Origin: Cenococcum geophilum 1.58
Lineage: Eukaryota; Ascomycota; Dothideomycetes; Gloniales; Gloniaceae
Direction of reading: 5' to 3'
DNA length: 64,000 nt
NCBI GenBank assembly: GCA_001692895.1
Contig: KV748223.1
Span: forward strand, 1,302,001-1,366,000
The translations under genes were made by a program, and so were the position numbers. The notes beneath the pieces were generated by a model that searched no databases, was not told where the DNA came from, and saw only the letters and a program-made list of their open reading frames with translations. Within the stretch, counting starts at the first letter, position 1; each line of letters opens with the position of its first letter. Below, in pieces: positions 1 to 13,950 of the stretch.

Positions 1-3000
1 TTTACTAAATATAGATAGTAGGGTTTTCTAGTTATATAACTGGCTTTATCCGGTTAAAGGGGTAGCGGAAAATGCTTAGCATATATATAAGCTAAATATT
101 AACCTAAAACTTTAGAAGTTATATTAGTCCGTAGTTAAGCGACTAATATTTAAAGCTCTAACTAATTAACTAAATCCGTTACAGATTAGATAAAGCTAAT
201 AATGACTTCTTAATATATATATAGAGGCTTTAAAGCCATATTTAATAAAGCAAAGTTCTTATTCTTAATTGTCCTGTTTAATACTAAATTATACCCTTAA
301 ATATTACTTAAAACGCAGTTAAAACTAGAACTAGGAAAGAAAACTAATAAAACATATTATTTAAAAATGCTTTGCTTAGCTTAGCATAGTTTATAAAAAG
401 TAAGAAATATAGCAACTTAAAACTTATATACTAGGGGCTAAAGTTTAAAGTCTATAAAGCGATTATATATACCTAATCTCCTATACTTACAGCTGCCTAT
501 AATAGAGGCTTTTAGGTAAAAGCTAACTAAATATCTAGTATAATTAACCCTAACTAACTAACTAATAGGTAACTAAACGAATTATAAAATCTTAGTTATT
601 ATATCTATTCTACTAAATACTAGAATAGGATTAGATAATAATAGATTAAAATAAAATAAAAAATGGTAAAGAATAATAAGATAAGCGCGTAATAACTAGG
701 AAAAGGTCCCATATATAAAGAACGTATAGTTCTAAATTTACCAGTTATATACCTTTCTATAGGTACTAGAGGGTTAGTATAAGATTCTTATATAGGTAAG
801 GCGACTTACCTAGTGGTACCTCTTAATTAGATGCTATACGCCATGTATAAGGGCTACGTAATTTTTAAAATACTTAAGTCCTTTAATCTACTCTAAGTAA
901 TAAGGATGCTTATAGTAGAACCCCTACCTAAACACTCCTTCTATAACGTGATTATTAAAATACTTCTATAGTATATCCTTTTTCGTAAATAGGCGGGTCT
1001 ACCTTAGCGTTAAGAGTTAGTTATTACCGATATAGATAAAATAAATAAGATTAGTAAACGTTATAGGATATAATAGCTATATTATCTTAACACCCTCTTC
1101 CTTAATTAGGACCGCGCTCTACGTCTTATCTAGGTTTTCTTAGAAAGGTAAGTCTAAGCTAATCTATTCTTTTTACTGCTTTACCTATTAATAGGTACTA
1201 GTATTAGCGTTACTTATACCTCTTTTTACGCCTATTATACTTTAATCTACTTTAGACCTAAGTTAAAATCTAATAGCCTTGCTTAGAATCCTATTCTGCT
1301 AACTCTTTTATTAATTATAATACTTAATAAGATTACGGATAAACTTTATACGGAGTTTTATAGCGTGTCCTTCTTTAAGCTTATTTAGCGCCTAAGATAG
1401 TAGTTTAGTAATAGCAGTATGTTTATAAAATTTATACTATATAGCTAAACGGGTAGGAATTTCCATCCTAACGCTACTACTAAGCTATCTTTTAATATTA
1501 TAATTATTAATGGCGTTATAAAAATTAAAAATAACCTAGTCCTCTTTTTATTTACGTAGGATATTTATAATACTATAAAGTTTATATCTGGCTTTATTAT
1601 AACGGTTATATAGTTTTATTCCCTTTATGGTATTAATAGGGTAATATTCCTAGCTTTTAATCTTTTACTTATATTGCTCCTATTTCCTATAAAGCTATAA
1701 AATATTAGGGTGTTAATTAAGTTCTAGCTAGAATTTAAGCTTTTGCTTATTAGTTAGACCTATAGGGGCCCGCTTATTCCTTAAGATCCCTATCTACGCG
1801 GTATATTAGATAAGGTTATCCTATAATAGAGTCCTAAAGTAGATTAACTAGAAATTACACTTAATTAAATTAGGTAAATAAAACCGTTAGTAGGTATCGC
1901 CGTAATAACCTATTATCTAATTTTGCTCTTTTAAAGTAAGGGCGCCTAGAAAACTTAGTTAATATATATATTTATATTAAATTAGATACTTACTATTTAA
2001 TTTCCTTTTAAACGCTTATCGTAGCTAGTAAAGTTTAAGTAATTATTTAAACCTAGCCATTCGGCCTAACTATATATAGTAATTACGGCATTTCTGGTAA
2101 GGGAACGCTTTAGTGTCTAACACTCCCCTATAACTAGCCATTATCTTAATATCTTAAAAGATGGGTCGTTTCTCTATCTCCTTCTTAAACTTTACTTTAA
2201 GACTTTTTTTTTTTGCTAGGATTTTAAGTCTAAAAATCTTCTTTGGTAAAGTGTAATGGCGTTAAAATATATTATCCGTAATAGTAAGGCTTATAAGATA
2301 GGATAGAATATAAAAAGCTAAGATGCTTTTAAGACGGAAAATAAACCTCTTACTATAGGTCTATTAACACCATTCGCGCTATCTTTAATTAACGTCGCTA
2401 TATACCATCTACCTATACCTTTAGAATTCTTAATATATATAAGACTTACAAGGGTAACAGTTATAGTTTAATTGAAGTTTTTTATATTATAAACTTTTAG
2501 GATTATAATATATTTATATAAAAGCGCTTTATTAGAGCCTCTCGCGCTTAAACTTTTAATAAGAGCTTAGGGTCTTATTGCCGTAGCACTAAAGAGGAGG
2601 AGGATTACTCCTATCTGCACTTGAAAACAACTATAGTAAGGCTTTATATCCGTTATCTAATAGGTATTAATAATTATATATAAGTCCTGCATATATATTA
2701 TATCCTTTTCTTTCTTTAACGTATCTAGCTTATATATTAGAGTTAAGTAGGTTAGGATCCACTATAACAAATTAGCTAGGATTTTTTTTTTAAAAATTAA
2801 AGATTACCTATATCTTGTATATTAAATTCTGCACTATTATTTATACTATAGCCTGCTATATTTATAAATTTATATAGTATTCGTCTTTAGTACGCCTAGA
2901 TTATACTTTCCTTCTTAATTTAAGAATTCTTTACGCGCTATTTAAGGTATATTTTAAATATATTAGCTATATACTAATAAAGGGCCTTAATTGGGTTAGA

Positions 3001-3862
3001 CTTAACTTTTAGGTAGAACCTAAATACAAATCGTTAGTATTACAAGGTAAATTTTAGTTTAAATATAAACGAACTTTTTCTAATTCTAAAACTTATATTT
3101 AATAAGAGAAGTAGAGCAGGGCTTCTGTTTTAACTTTGCCCTTCTTTAGTCCTTATAATACGCAATTCTCTACTACAAATATTCCCCCTTAGAATTAGCG
3201 TCTTCCCTAGCTCTAGAGTTAAAGCTTAAATTTAAGTCCGAAGCTGGCTTAGAATAAGACGGCTTACCTAGTTTAGAGTCTAAGCTAAAGACTAGATCTA
3301 TATTTCGCCATTTCTTACTTTAAGAAGGTATAGTAGTTAAACGCGTAGTATTTTAGTACCTTAGCAGCTACTAGTTGCCTATATATAGAAGCTAGCTTAA
3401 GAGCGACTGCTATTAATAGGAACGCTAAAAAAGGCTCTATAGAAGATCGGCGTTCTTAAGAGCGGAATAGGGCAAAAAAACCCTATAGGTAGAAACCTAG
3501 AAATTAAGTATTAGAAGTAAACAATATAATAATAGGGGAAAATGCATATATAGCTACTGTAGGAAAAGGGTTAAAGGAGCGTAGTATAGAAGGGAGGTTT
3601 CGTTATATAAGGGTAGTGCTTTTAGAAAAGGATAAGGATAAAAGTAGGCGGTAGACGTCTATAGCTTTTTAAATAACGTTAGCCGCCAAGGGACGTTTAG
3701 GGAGCTTTTAGGTTTAGTAGGTAAGTAAGGAAGACCCTGCCGTCCTTAGCATGCTTAGTATATTATAAAAGCGGCGATAAATATAGGTCTAAGTAAGGAG
3801 AAACAGCCTCCTAAAACGGGGGGGAGGAACCTCTAAATCCGGCTGCGTCCTCCCCAATAACA
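1..3862. other. Unclassified RIP-degraded block
   Basis: No protein family is recognised here. The sequence is AT-rich, poor in CA/TG, and dense in TAA/TAG in all frames, as expected of an old RIP-mutated repeat. Several plus-strand stretches look like former coding sequence when TAA/TAG are read as lost Gln/Trp: about 1380-1900, about 2309-2640 (a run including KGNSYSLIEVF and KEEEDYSYLHLKT), about 2845-3100 and 3440-3720. They lie in different frames, so indels are present. A G-rich tract (3809-3825, AAAACGGGGGGG) resembles a polypurine tract. The right edge is where homology to element A begins, inside A's integrase, so this block may be an element inserted into A1. No LTR pair or terminal repeat was found; a DNA transposon or another retroelement are both possible. 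Confidence 0.4.
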
Positions 3863-6640
3863 AGATTCTAGTAGTAATAGTAATACCTAATTATTCTACG
3901 CGTAATTAATATAATATCTTAGATACTATTCTAGCGTCTAATTTAACCTTTCCGTTTAACCGTCTATCTGCGAATAATATGCGGTAAAAGTTGCTGCTCT
4001 AACTCCTTACTTTACTAAAAATACTTCCCAGAATACTATTATAAATCTTAGATCTCTATCTAATATAATTTTACTTAGTGCTTTATATCTTATAAACACT
4101 TCTTTAATATAGATTCTAGCAATATCTTCTACTAATATTTCTTCTATATATGCTATAAAATAGCCCCACTTTATAAGCTTGTCTACTATTATTAAGATTA
4201 TATTATAATCTTATCTGGTAATAGGGTCCCTTAACCTTAGTAACTTAATAATAAAGTCCTATAATATAACCTCCTATAGTCTCTCTGGTATTTTAATAGG
4301 TTATAGCCCTCTATATAGCTTATACCTTATTAGTTTATTTCTTTAGCAATCTAGACACTCCTTTATTACTTTTCTTGCGATATTTTAGATTCTATTAATA
4401 ATATATTCCTTCTAGAGTCTTAATACTAAGCCTATTGCTCCGTTATATCCTTAAGTTATTCCCTTATAGAAATCTTCTATAAAATGCTCTACTATACTTC
4501 TTAGGATATATTTTGCCTCTCTATGCTTATATAATATCTCCTCTCCTAGATATTCTAACTATTCTTCTAGCTATACTTTAAAGATCCTTTATACCTAAAA
4601 GCTTTCTAGTATCTTATAGACTCTTTCTAGTTCGTTATCTTCTTAAGTTACTATAATCTTTACGTGATTATACCTAATTAATCGATCTATGTCTTTTTAC
4701 AGTAAAGCCCTTAATAGCTTTTATTATTCTGTAGTTTAGCTTTTTAACTTAGAGCGTCTGCTTATATATTGTCTGTTCCCTTAGTATACTAAATCTTAAA
4801 ATATTATTCTGTAAGTATCTCTGCCTATTTAACCTATCTTTAGTTAAGTTCCTTTATTATTAGGAATCCTATTAGGTTCTTATAATCCATCTTAACTATA
4901 AATAGTTTTTCCGTACCTTGTAAGAATGCTCTTTATTTCTTTAGTACTGTAACTATACCTAATAACTCCTTGTTATAAATATCATAGTTTAACTTTAGTA
5001 GTGTTATCTTTCAACTATAGTATGCCACTAGGTGCTATCTATCTTAATATTTTTATATAAAGCACGCCCCTAATATAAAGTCTAATACGTCTATTTCTAT
5101 AACTATCTCTAGTCCTAGTTAATAGATCTTAAGAACTAGCTCCTAGGTAAATAATTCCTTAACTTTCTTAAATAATTCTTACTGTTCCTTTCCCTATACC
5201 TATAGTTCTTCTTTTTTTGTTAGCCGCGTAAATGGTTTAATATTCTTTAACCATTATACTATAAACCTTCTGTAGTAATTGCAAAACCCTAAAAACAATC
5301 TTAACTGCGTAACGTTCTCTAGTTCTTACTAATTTACTATAGCCTTAATCTTTTTTAGATCTATACTAAGTTGGCCTAGTTTAATAATAAATCTAACAAA
5401 ATTGGTTTTTCTAGTAAAGAACTCGCATTTTTTAATTACTACTAGCATCTGTTCTTTTTATAGTCTCTCTAAAACCTATTTAACGTATTTCTCGTATTCT
5501 TCCTCAGTTATTAAGTAGATAATAATATTATTAAAGTATACTATAATAAACTTATCCAAGTATTCTCCTAATATATTATTAATACGCTTCTAGAATATTA
5601 CTAGTGCGTTTATAAGCCCAAATTGCATAACTAATAGTTTATATAGCCCTTCCTTTAATTTAAAAGCTGCTTTCTATTTATCGCCTTCCTTAATTCTAAT
5701 TTAATAGTACGCCTATCTTAGATCTATCTTTATAAAGATTTACGCATTACCTATCCAATCTTAGATTTCGCTAATTAAGGGTAAATGATACCTATCCTTC
5801 CTAGTAATACTGTTTAACTATCTATAGTCGATACACAGCCTTAGTTTACTATTTTTCTTTAATATAAATAGTACTAGATAACCCGCTAATAACTGCGATA
5901 GTCTAATATATCCCTTTTATAAGTTTTCCTAGATAAACTCTTTTAATACTCTACCTTCCTCTTTAGTAAGCTTATAGGTTAAAAAGAACCTTAGACTTAT
6001 TTCTAGTTTTAATTCTATTTTATAATCCTATACTATATAGTCTAACAGCTTTTTACTTTCTAGGCTCTATAGTTTCTTGCTATATTTATAGTATCTCTTT
6101 AGTATATAACTTAAGCCTCGCTTAGTCTCTTTATATATCGCTTTAACTTAGTACTATACTAACTTAGTTTATTGTTATATCTTATAGTATTAAGTATCCT
6201 TAATATTAACCTAACCTATAATCCAATTAATCTTTAGATTATATTCCTATAACTAAGGCATTCCTAATACTACCTTATCCTGTCCTAATAGTAGGATATT
6301 AAAAGATATCTTAATTCGTCTTCCTTTAATGGTTATCTAAATAGGTCCTATTTTAAGATTAATAATCCCTCTCCTGTAGGCTATTGGATCTCCTAAAATT
6401 ATAACTAATAGGTAAGGTTATTCCTTCTATCTATAAGGTAATCATATTTTCTTAACTACTGCTAGTAAGATATAGTTTCGCGTTACTCTACTATCTATTA
6501 GCGCTTTAAACTGCTAATCTTACTATTTAACTCGTAAATTTAGGTATTATCCTTAAATTCCTTTAAGGGTTTAAGGCTCTACTACTAGCTCCCTCTAGTT
6601 CTATAAGCCTTTACTTTTCCTAACTATTAGCTGCTTAATC
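3863..6640 (-). pseudogene. pol: A1 pol: protease, RT, RNase H, partial integrase
   Basis: Read on the minus strand through RIP stops. The protease motif ALIDSRVT lies around 6487-6495 (the usual DSG, with Gly changed to Arg). RT carries LRLCIDYR at 5815-5846 and, where YLDD is expected, YFNN at 5527-5538. A zinc-binding ECLDCQR-like Cys pair of the integrase lies near 4346-4360. The catalytic core follows to about 3870, with VDKLIKWGYF and an SQTDGQTERLN-type segment. The frame then ends at the junction with the unclassified block. Both RT aspartates are Asn and stops are frequent, so it cannot be functional. The nearest relative in the window is A2 pol. Confidence 0.8.
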
Positions 6641-6649
6641 CTATTATAC

Positions 6650-9408
6650 TTAGCTCGTTCTTTAGCTAATACCTAGTTCGCTTTTTATCTTCTATATACT
6701 ATAAATATATATTCTCTAGGCATTCCTACTACTATTATTTATCTAAGCATTCTTCCGTAAGAAATCTTCCTAGTTAAAGTATTAGGTCCCCTAACTCTTA
6801 TACTTCTACTAGATACTATCTATATATATACTTAGCATTTCTATACTATTGCTTATCTAGCGCCTAATATATCCTTATAAAGTATTTCCAATTCTTTTCC
6901 TTTGGATTCTTATATATTTTATATATATCATCTATATATACAATCCATAATAGCGTATAGTATACTAGGTGCTTTAGGCTAACTCTTAACTTATCTTTAT
7001 CTTTAAGTTTAAACCTTTATTATACTAATCTAAACGTTATAACTTTATTTATAGGTACGGAGATACGCCTCTCGCTTCTTTAGTCCTCTAATTATTCCTT
7101 TAGATCCTTTAACATTATAATTAAGGCTCCTTTAATATAAGTTATAGCCTTCTCTATAATTAGGTGGTCTTAAATAACTTATTTATCTAACTATATATAG
7201 AAATCTTCCTACTCGTCATTATATCGTTATCTATACCACTTTTAGTATAGCTATTAGAGTGTATACAGCTTATCCGTAAGGAAGTATTTTCTTATTACTA
7301 TATTATAACAGCCCTTTATATACCGTTCTTCGAACCTAGTAGAGATCCCTAAATCCTCTTTATTTTCTAGTTCGATAAGCCACTTAGCTCTTAGTATACC
7401 TACCCTAGGCCTATTAGTGATTCTTTATATAGGTGCTTTGTCCCTTATACGACCTAGTATATTAAATCTCTTATTTAGTTTCTATTCTTACTATACGATA
7501 ATTCTTTACCTAAACTCTTCTATAGTTTCCTTTGGTTTTCGCCTTATAAGTAAATCCTTAAAGTCTTCTTACTTCTTAATCTTGGTGTTATATTCTTTAA
7601 TAGTCCTTATTTGTGTCTAAAAATCTTAGTCCTATAGGATTCTTAATCCTAAACTTGCTTCTATCTTAAGTTTAGCTCCAGCCTTAGTCTAACTAGGCTT
7701 ACTTAGTGTTCTTATCTCGTCCTAAAAGTCTTAAATCTTACTCATCTCGTCTTAAGAATCTTGTGCCTTTGGGAAACTTCGTCCCGAGCTTATTTATATA
7801 TTACTAAATTAAGCTACTACTCTGCTCTATCGATTATTGTCCGTTATAGGTCCTTAAGCTTGCCTTATCTTGTCTTAAGAGTCTTAAGTTTATGGCCTTT
7901 TACCTTTATTAAGTGCTAAAGTAGCTCGCTGTCCTACTTCTCTTACGTTTTATAAAGCGATAGATATCGTGTCTAGCGGGGTCTTAATCCCTACTAATGT
8001 TCCCTATTCTATAGTGGAATTATCCTCTACCTCTTATATAATATCTCTAAGGTCTATATACTCTTAGTAAGCTACCTTTATTACCTTATTATTATAAAAT
8101 ATTTCGCCTACGTTAAATTTATCGTCCTTAATATCCGATTTATGAACTAGTTTATTAGTTCCTCTATATTCTACTAAGTATAGCTCCTATAGCTAATAGC
8201 TTACGCTATACTTAGCGTCCTTATAAATTTAGTATACGTTATTATAATAAAACGCAAAACTTTTAATTAAACATTCTTTTGTTCCTTATAGTATGTTATT
8301 ATCCCTCTATACGTATACGTTGTCTGCTAGTCTTATTCCTTTTACTATATAGTAACTTTAACTACTTCTATAGTCTTTAGCGTAATAACCTTATTTTCCG
8401 TAATTTATATAAGCTTCCTCTTTAAACCATTTTTCTTACTATAGAGTCCGCCTAAACGTCTTCTGCTACTAAGATCCCTGGCTTAGCCTTTACTCCTTAG
8501 TCCTTAATTACTAGATCCTTAGGTTTTTATAGTTTTTTACTTTATCTCTTATAGGCTTCTTTAGTACTACTTAGGTCCATTAGCTCTACGCTATACTATA
8601 GTTTTTAACTTAGCTTTAGTTATTACGTACTCTGCGCCTTATATAACTATAAAACTTTATCCTAACCTCTCTTAGCCTATTCCCTTTAGTAGATCTAATT
8701 ATTAATCTTAATTACTTAATCTATTAACTCCCTTAAGGTATCCGCATCTTCCATTAGGATAATTACGTCCTAGACTTTAGCCTTAAGTCCCTATTTATAC
8801 TATGCTATAAGCGCCTTATTATTCTATTTAACTTATATTGCTAGCGTCTGGAACTGCGTTATATACTTAATTACTAAGGTTTATTGCGTAATATCTTAGA
8901 GTTTTCTTTCCGCCGTGGTTACTGCCTCTAGGTTTCCAAATATATATATAAGTTATTCCGTAAATCCTTCCTAGCTTAAGAATATAAATCGTACTTCCTA
9001 ATTAGTGGTCGTTATTCTATTTACCTATATTTCCATAAGGTAAGGCTTAAACTACTTAAGTGCTCTTCCTAATAGAAATAGTCCCGCGTATACTATTCGA
9101 TCTATAGGTATTAGTAGCTTTACTCCTTCTTGTATAACCTTAAAGTACATTTACGTAAGGAATTCTTTAAGCTTTAATCTTTCTCCTAAGTACCTCTCAA
9201 TTAATAGTAGCTTAATCTTCGCTGCTCCTATTCTATTAACCCTTTCTTTTAGCGCCGCATTATTTGTTATTAACTGGTTAACTATCTCTTATAGTTATTT
9301 AACCGTTATAGGTTATTGCAAGTTAGTATCTGCTATACTAGTATTGCCTCCTAACCTTAAAGTAGTTACCGCTGTCGATGGCGTTATAGTGGCTGCTTTT
9401 AGTGGCAT
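6650..9408 (-). pseudogene. gag: A1 gag
   Basis: The start is set by an ATG at 9408-9406 (minus) that opens MPLKAATI, followed by a Ty3-type capsid region. In A2 the same start is ATA. A zinc knuckle lies near 8345-8420 and reads roughly NYGKxGYYAKDY, with Cys to Tyr and His to Tyr changes explained by RIP. Downstream is an acidic segment with repeated DSQDE-like units (about 7700-7960), also present in A2. The upstream neighbour is the 5' LTR. The boundary with pol is approximate. A short open frame on the plus strand at 7417-7620 is only a shadow of this gene. Confidence 0.72.
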
Positions 9409-9454
9409 ATTGTTTAACTTTTCTGTATTTAATACCGTAACTAGGTAGTAATTA

Positions 9455-9501
9455 TATAACGGAACCTTATAGTAAGGACTACGATGGGCTTATTAATAGG
9501 C
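9455..9501 (-). repeat. A1 5' LTR, inner piece (split by G2)
   Basis: It begins TATAACGGAACC, the RIP form of TGTAACGGAACC, and matches the same end of the A2 and A3 LTRs. It stops after TTAATAGGC, where the G2 LTR starts; the rest of the LTR resumes at 15478. Confidence 0.85.
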
Positions 9502-9871
9502 TGTCACGGAGTGAGTATAAGCGACGATAATATATAGCAAGGTAGATATTATTAAGCTATGTATATAAACTGTGTAAGGAGGTTAAGACGTTGCGTAAGG
9601 AAAGAAGGTAGGAAAACGGGAAGAAAGGGTATATATTGTTAACTTGGTTGCTTAGTTAATACGTACATAGGCAGAATAGGGTTTAGGTTATAGTCCTGGC
9701 AGAACTTAGCAGAATTTAGTAGAACTTGGCAGAATATGGCAGAATGCCGTAGATTGCCGTTAGATTGCCATTAGATTGCCGTTAAATTGCCATTTTACGG
9801 TTAGTCTCTAATTGCTAAGTCGGTAGAAATAGGTGGACGTGTATAAGGTGTTATAGGGGTGTCCCGTAATA
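9502..9871 (-). repeat. G2 3' LTR
   Basis: It pairs with 15108-15477. It holds short reiterations of AGCAGAATTTAG/GGCAGAATATGG (about 9696-9752) followed by four to five copies of ATTGCCGTTAG/ATTGCCATTAG (about 9755-9796). The sequence ACGTTGCGT (9588-9596), antisense, is the segment complementary to the primer-binding site. Confidence 0.92.
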
Positions 9872-9884
9872 GTACCCCCCCTTT
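9872..9884 (-). other. G2 polypurine tract
   Basis: The plus strand reads GTACCCCCCCTTT, which is AAAGGGGGGGTAC in element sense and directly abuts the 3' LTR. Element C has the same arrangement at 16911-16924. Confidence 0.8.
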
Positions 9885-9888
9885 AAAC

Positions 9889-12800
9889 TTAAGCTTCTGC
9901 GAGATGGGGCTATGGTAGTTCTAAGTGGAGTTTATAAAAGTCTTCTGTGGCTTATATAAGTCCTACAGAGTTAACGGGTTCCCATAAGGACTTAATAAAG
10001 CCTCTCCATTTTATAAGATACATATATTGGCGTTTCCGTTTATTATACTTAATATTATTAATTCTTTTAATAAAGTACTCGTTCTTACTATCTACTTTAA
10101 CTAGTAGGGGAGGGTCTTATATCTGTCTAGGCAGGGCGTCTAATACGGGGGTAGTAGGGTGGAGAACTAACGTATGGAATATAGGGTGGATTTTAACCGT
10201 ATTAGGGAGCTTCAGTTAGTAGGCATAAGGAGAGATAACCTTTTTAACCTTATAAGGGCCAGCGTTCTTCTAATTAAGTTTCTTAGTAGGTTGTTTTGTG
10301 TTTAGATTTCTTATATCTAGCTAGACGAAATTACTAATTTAGTAGGCTGGTGCTGGGGTTCGTTTCCTATTTGCTGCGGCTTTATAGACAGATTAAGCAT
10401 ATATTATCTTATTAGTAGGAACTGTTATAGTTTCTCTATCTTCTCTACAAATTTATTTGCTTCTATAACTTATAAGGTGTAATAAGCGGGGTGAGGAATA
10501 TTATTAAAGGGGTTAAAACCTATTTATGGGTGCTAGCCGTAATTGGATAGGAATAGGGAGACTTTTGTAGTTTCCGAGACGGAATTATTTATTGTAAACT
10601 TAGTGAATATAAGCCAGTTAATCTAGTTATCCTGTAAATATAACATATATATCCGAATATACTGTTCCATTATAGTATTTACGCGTTTTGTTTAGCTATC
10701 CGTTTTTAGGTAATACGCGGTAAATAACAGTGCTTTAATATGGAGTTAAGTAGTTAGTTTTTTCTAGAATGCTAAGATAAACTGGCTGCCTTTATTGGAG
10801 ATAATCGTTTTAGGGAGTTTGTAGAGTTTCTATATATAATCTAGGAATAGTTAGGCGACGGTAGGCGTTAATATATTGGGGCAGGCGATTAAGTGTCTTA
10901 TTTTAGATAGTCGGTCTATAACTACTATAATGTTTATATAGCCTCTACTCTTAGGAAGGTTAATAATAAAATTAATTAAGATATCCTTCTATCTTTGGTC
11001 TGGAATAGGTAGTAGCTTTAAAAGACCGTTATATGTCTTATGCGAGGCTTTAGCTCGTCAGTAGGTGTAGTAACTAGAGACATACCTTCGTGTTATATTA
11101 TATATGTTTGGCCAATAATACTCCTATTAGAGTAGTTTTAGGGTCTTTCCTTAGCCTAGGTGGCCGGCAATAGGTAGATTGTATATATGTTTAAGGAGTT
11201 TAAGCTTAAGCTTATTGTGATTAGGGATAACTAAACGGTTTTAGTAATATAAGCGGTTTCTGTAGGCTTCGCATTTACTTAGAGAAATCTTTTTAGAGCG
11301 TCTGATGCTATTTTGTATTAGCTTAAGCGTCTCTTAGATAAACTTGTTATTTAGGTATTTATTAACTATAATCTATTTAATCGATTAATTAGTTATTTTA
11401 AGGACGTATACCATAAGATCTTTAGTAGAAGGGTTAAATAGTTTAGGGCGAAGTAGGGTCTAATTTTAGTAAGAGCGCGCTTCTTTTAGGGCTGGCGCGT
11501 CTTATAAGCGTTAGGTTAGGGTATTAGGCTTCTAACCTTAAACGCCTAGACGGTATATAATTAAGAATTGGAAATAAGATAGGTATTCTAACTAGCGGGC
11601 CTAACGATAACTTAGCTATTTTGTGGTTATAAAGTACTGCAGGTTCTTATAGTTGCTAAGGACCTTAATTAAAAATCTAGCGCCTTCTAGTTTAGGTTGC
11701 TATTGTTTAAAATATCTAATAATAGCTAACAATTTCTTATCGTAGATCTCGTAGTTGTATTTAGCTGGGCTTAGTTATTTTAAGAAGTATACTATAGGGT
11801 ATAATACTCTATCCTTATTATATTAAGATAGGATGCCTCTAGTAACATAGTTAGATGAGTTAGCTTTTATAACACTTATTTAGTTTAGGTTAAAGTGTTA
11901 GAGTATAGGCGCAGTAGTAAATATAACCTTTAGATAGGTAAAGGCCTTCTTACATTCCTTATTAAAGATAAAAACTTTATCCTTTTAGGTTAGAGCTATA
12001 AGAGGTAAAACTAGGGCGGAGAAGTTATTAATGAACTGTTAGTAGAAATTAGCAAATCCTATAAAGTCTCTTACGTCTTTAACGTTCTTAGGTTCTTACC
12101 AGTTTATAATTACTTTGACTTTCTTTAGGTCTATTTATATACCGTTTATAGAAATAAGGAGTCTAAGGTATAGAACTTCCGTTTTATGGAACTTATATTT
12201 ATCTATATCTAATTATAGACTAGCTCCGTATAGGGCTTATAGGATAAGGTTAACATATTTCTAATATTTAGTTAGGTTATTACTGTATATTAAGATGTCG
12301 TTAATATAAGTAGTATAAAAGATATCCAGGTAGGGGCGTAGGGTATTATTTATATAATGTTAAAACGAGCTTAAAGCGTTTGTAAGGCCGAAGGGTGTTA
12401 CTAAGTATTTAAATAGTCTATATTAGGTACGAAATGCAGTAAGCTATTTGTCCCCTTTTGTAATGCGGAGATAGTTAAATGTAGAGATAATATCGAGCTT
12501 TGTATAGTAACAAGCCTTACTTAATTAGTTTAGCGTCTTTTATATTAACGGGATCAGATATTAGTTCTTAATGGTAATAGCGTTAAGAGCTTAGTAGTCT
12601 ATACAGAAGCGTAGACTACCGCTAGATTTCTTAATAAAGATCACTAATACAGCTATAGGCGACGAGCTTACTCTAATAAATCCTTTACTTAGGTTCTCGT
12701 TTAAATACTTTTATAGCACTTAGAGTTTATTTTAGGACATCTTATATAAGGGTCTAAATCCGGGCTGCTTTCCTTCTTTAAGTATAATCTTATAGTTGTA

Positions 12801-13950
12801 TAGTCGGTATTTTGGTAGCTTATTAGCTTCCTTTTATAAGAATATATCTAGGCGATAATAATACTCTATTAGTACCTTCGTGGTAGGGTTAGTGTGCTTC
12901 TTTAGTGCTAAGGCCTTCTTAATATTAGCCGTTGTAACAGCGAAGATTATATACTCGGGTTTCTTAGTAAGTTGCGCTAGCGGGGTAGCTCTAATTATGC
13001 GGATATCTAGGGTACTAAGCTTGCTTGGGTTGTCTATAGTTTCTTATTTAGGTTTAGGTTTAGTATTAGGTATAGAGTTAGTATTAGATTTAGGTTCGGG
13101 TTCTTTAAGAATCCTTTTTATAGTAGAATATTAGTCCTTTTAGTATTTTTGTATATAGAGCTTAAGCTTTTACTTAGCTCGGGGCGGTATAGTGCTTAGT
13201 AATAACTTATAGAATTTAGTAGAGTTTTTAGATCCTTAATGGATGTCGGTAGAATTCTTAAACGTGGAGTGGACATTAGTGGAAATCTTATATTAGTGGA
13301 ATTTAGTGGAATTCCTAGGTTGGTAGAATCTGGTAGATTTCTTAGGTATAGGGTAGACAGTTATAGAAATTTTAGACTAGTAGATTGTGGTGGATTTCTT
13401 AGATTTTAGTTTTAGGTCTAAGTAATAAGTTATAAGGCACTTTTACTTATAGCGGGAGGCGGTAAATAGAAGCTTAAGGTTATCCTAATTAATAGTTACC
13501 TTATATAGCTTTATCTAGGGTTATTTAAAAATTACTAAGTAACCTAGGGTGGTAACGAAAAGTTTAATTAATTCTTTATAGTTTAGGTATTAGAGTCTTA
13601 GGAATACTACGTGGGTAATACGGCCTAAGACGGTGCGTTTACTATTAAATCTAAATATATTAATATACTAGTTAAGGGGGGTTAGGGTAAAACCATTATT
13701 TTATATAAAGATCTTATTAATAAATCCTATGCCGCTAGCTCCTGTGTTAATTAGGATTTAAGTATTAGCCTATTAACTATTCTGCTGAAGACGGCAGTTA
13801 ATAGTTATGCTACGGTCCTAAGAGTTGGAGTTTATGACGTTAAATGCGTTTAATGAGATTCTATAGTAGAGCCGTCCTAAAGAGCGACTTAGCTCTAGGA
13901 CCTTCCTTTTAGAGGCGATTAGGGTGGGGTTCTTATAGGACGTCGGCTAT
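9889..13950 (-). pseudogene. pol: G2 pol: protease, RT, RNase H, integrase, chromodomain
   Basis: In element sense (right to left): protease INTGAS at 13748-13734 (Asp to Asn of DTG); RT segment [10 protein letters not shown] at about 12622-12592; and the YxDD box as YIND at 12308-12297, one Asp lost. The integrase core includes VVIDRLSK near 10925-10904, and the TDITMDF-like start of the core lies upstream. The chromodomain is at about 10110-9940, with MYLIKWRGF and SLWEPVNS, and nearly free of stops. The frame ends at TAA 9891-9889, next to the polypurine tract. The chromodomain reads in a different frame from RT and integrase, so an indel lies between about 10250 and 10900. Open frames on the plus strand at 9947-10219 and 12880-13134 are shadows. 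Confidence 0.85.

Noticed and set aside
9947..10219. Open frame of 90 codons on the plus strand
   Set aside because: It is antisense to the well-preserved G2 chromodomain, which explains its openness.
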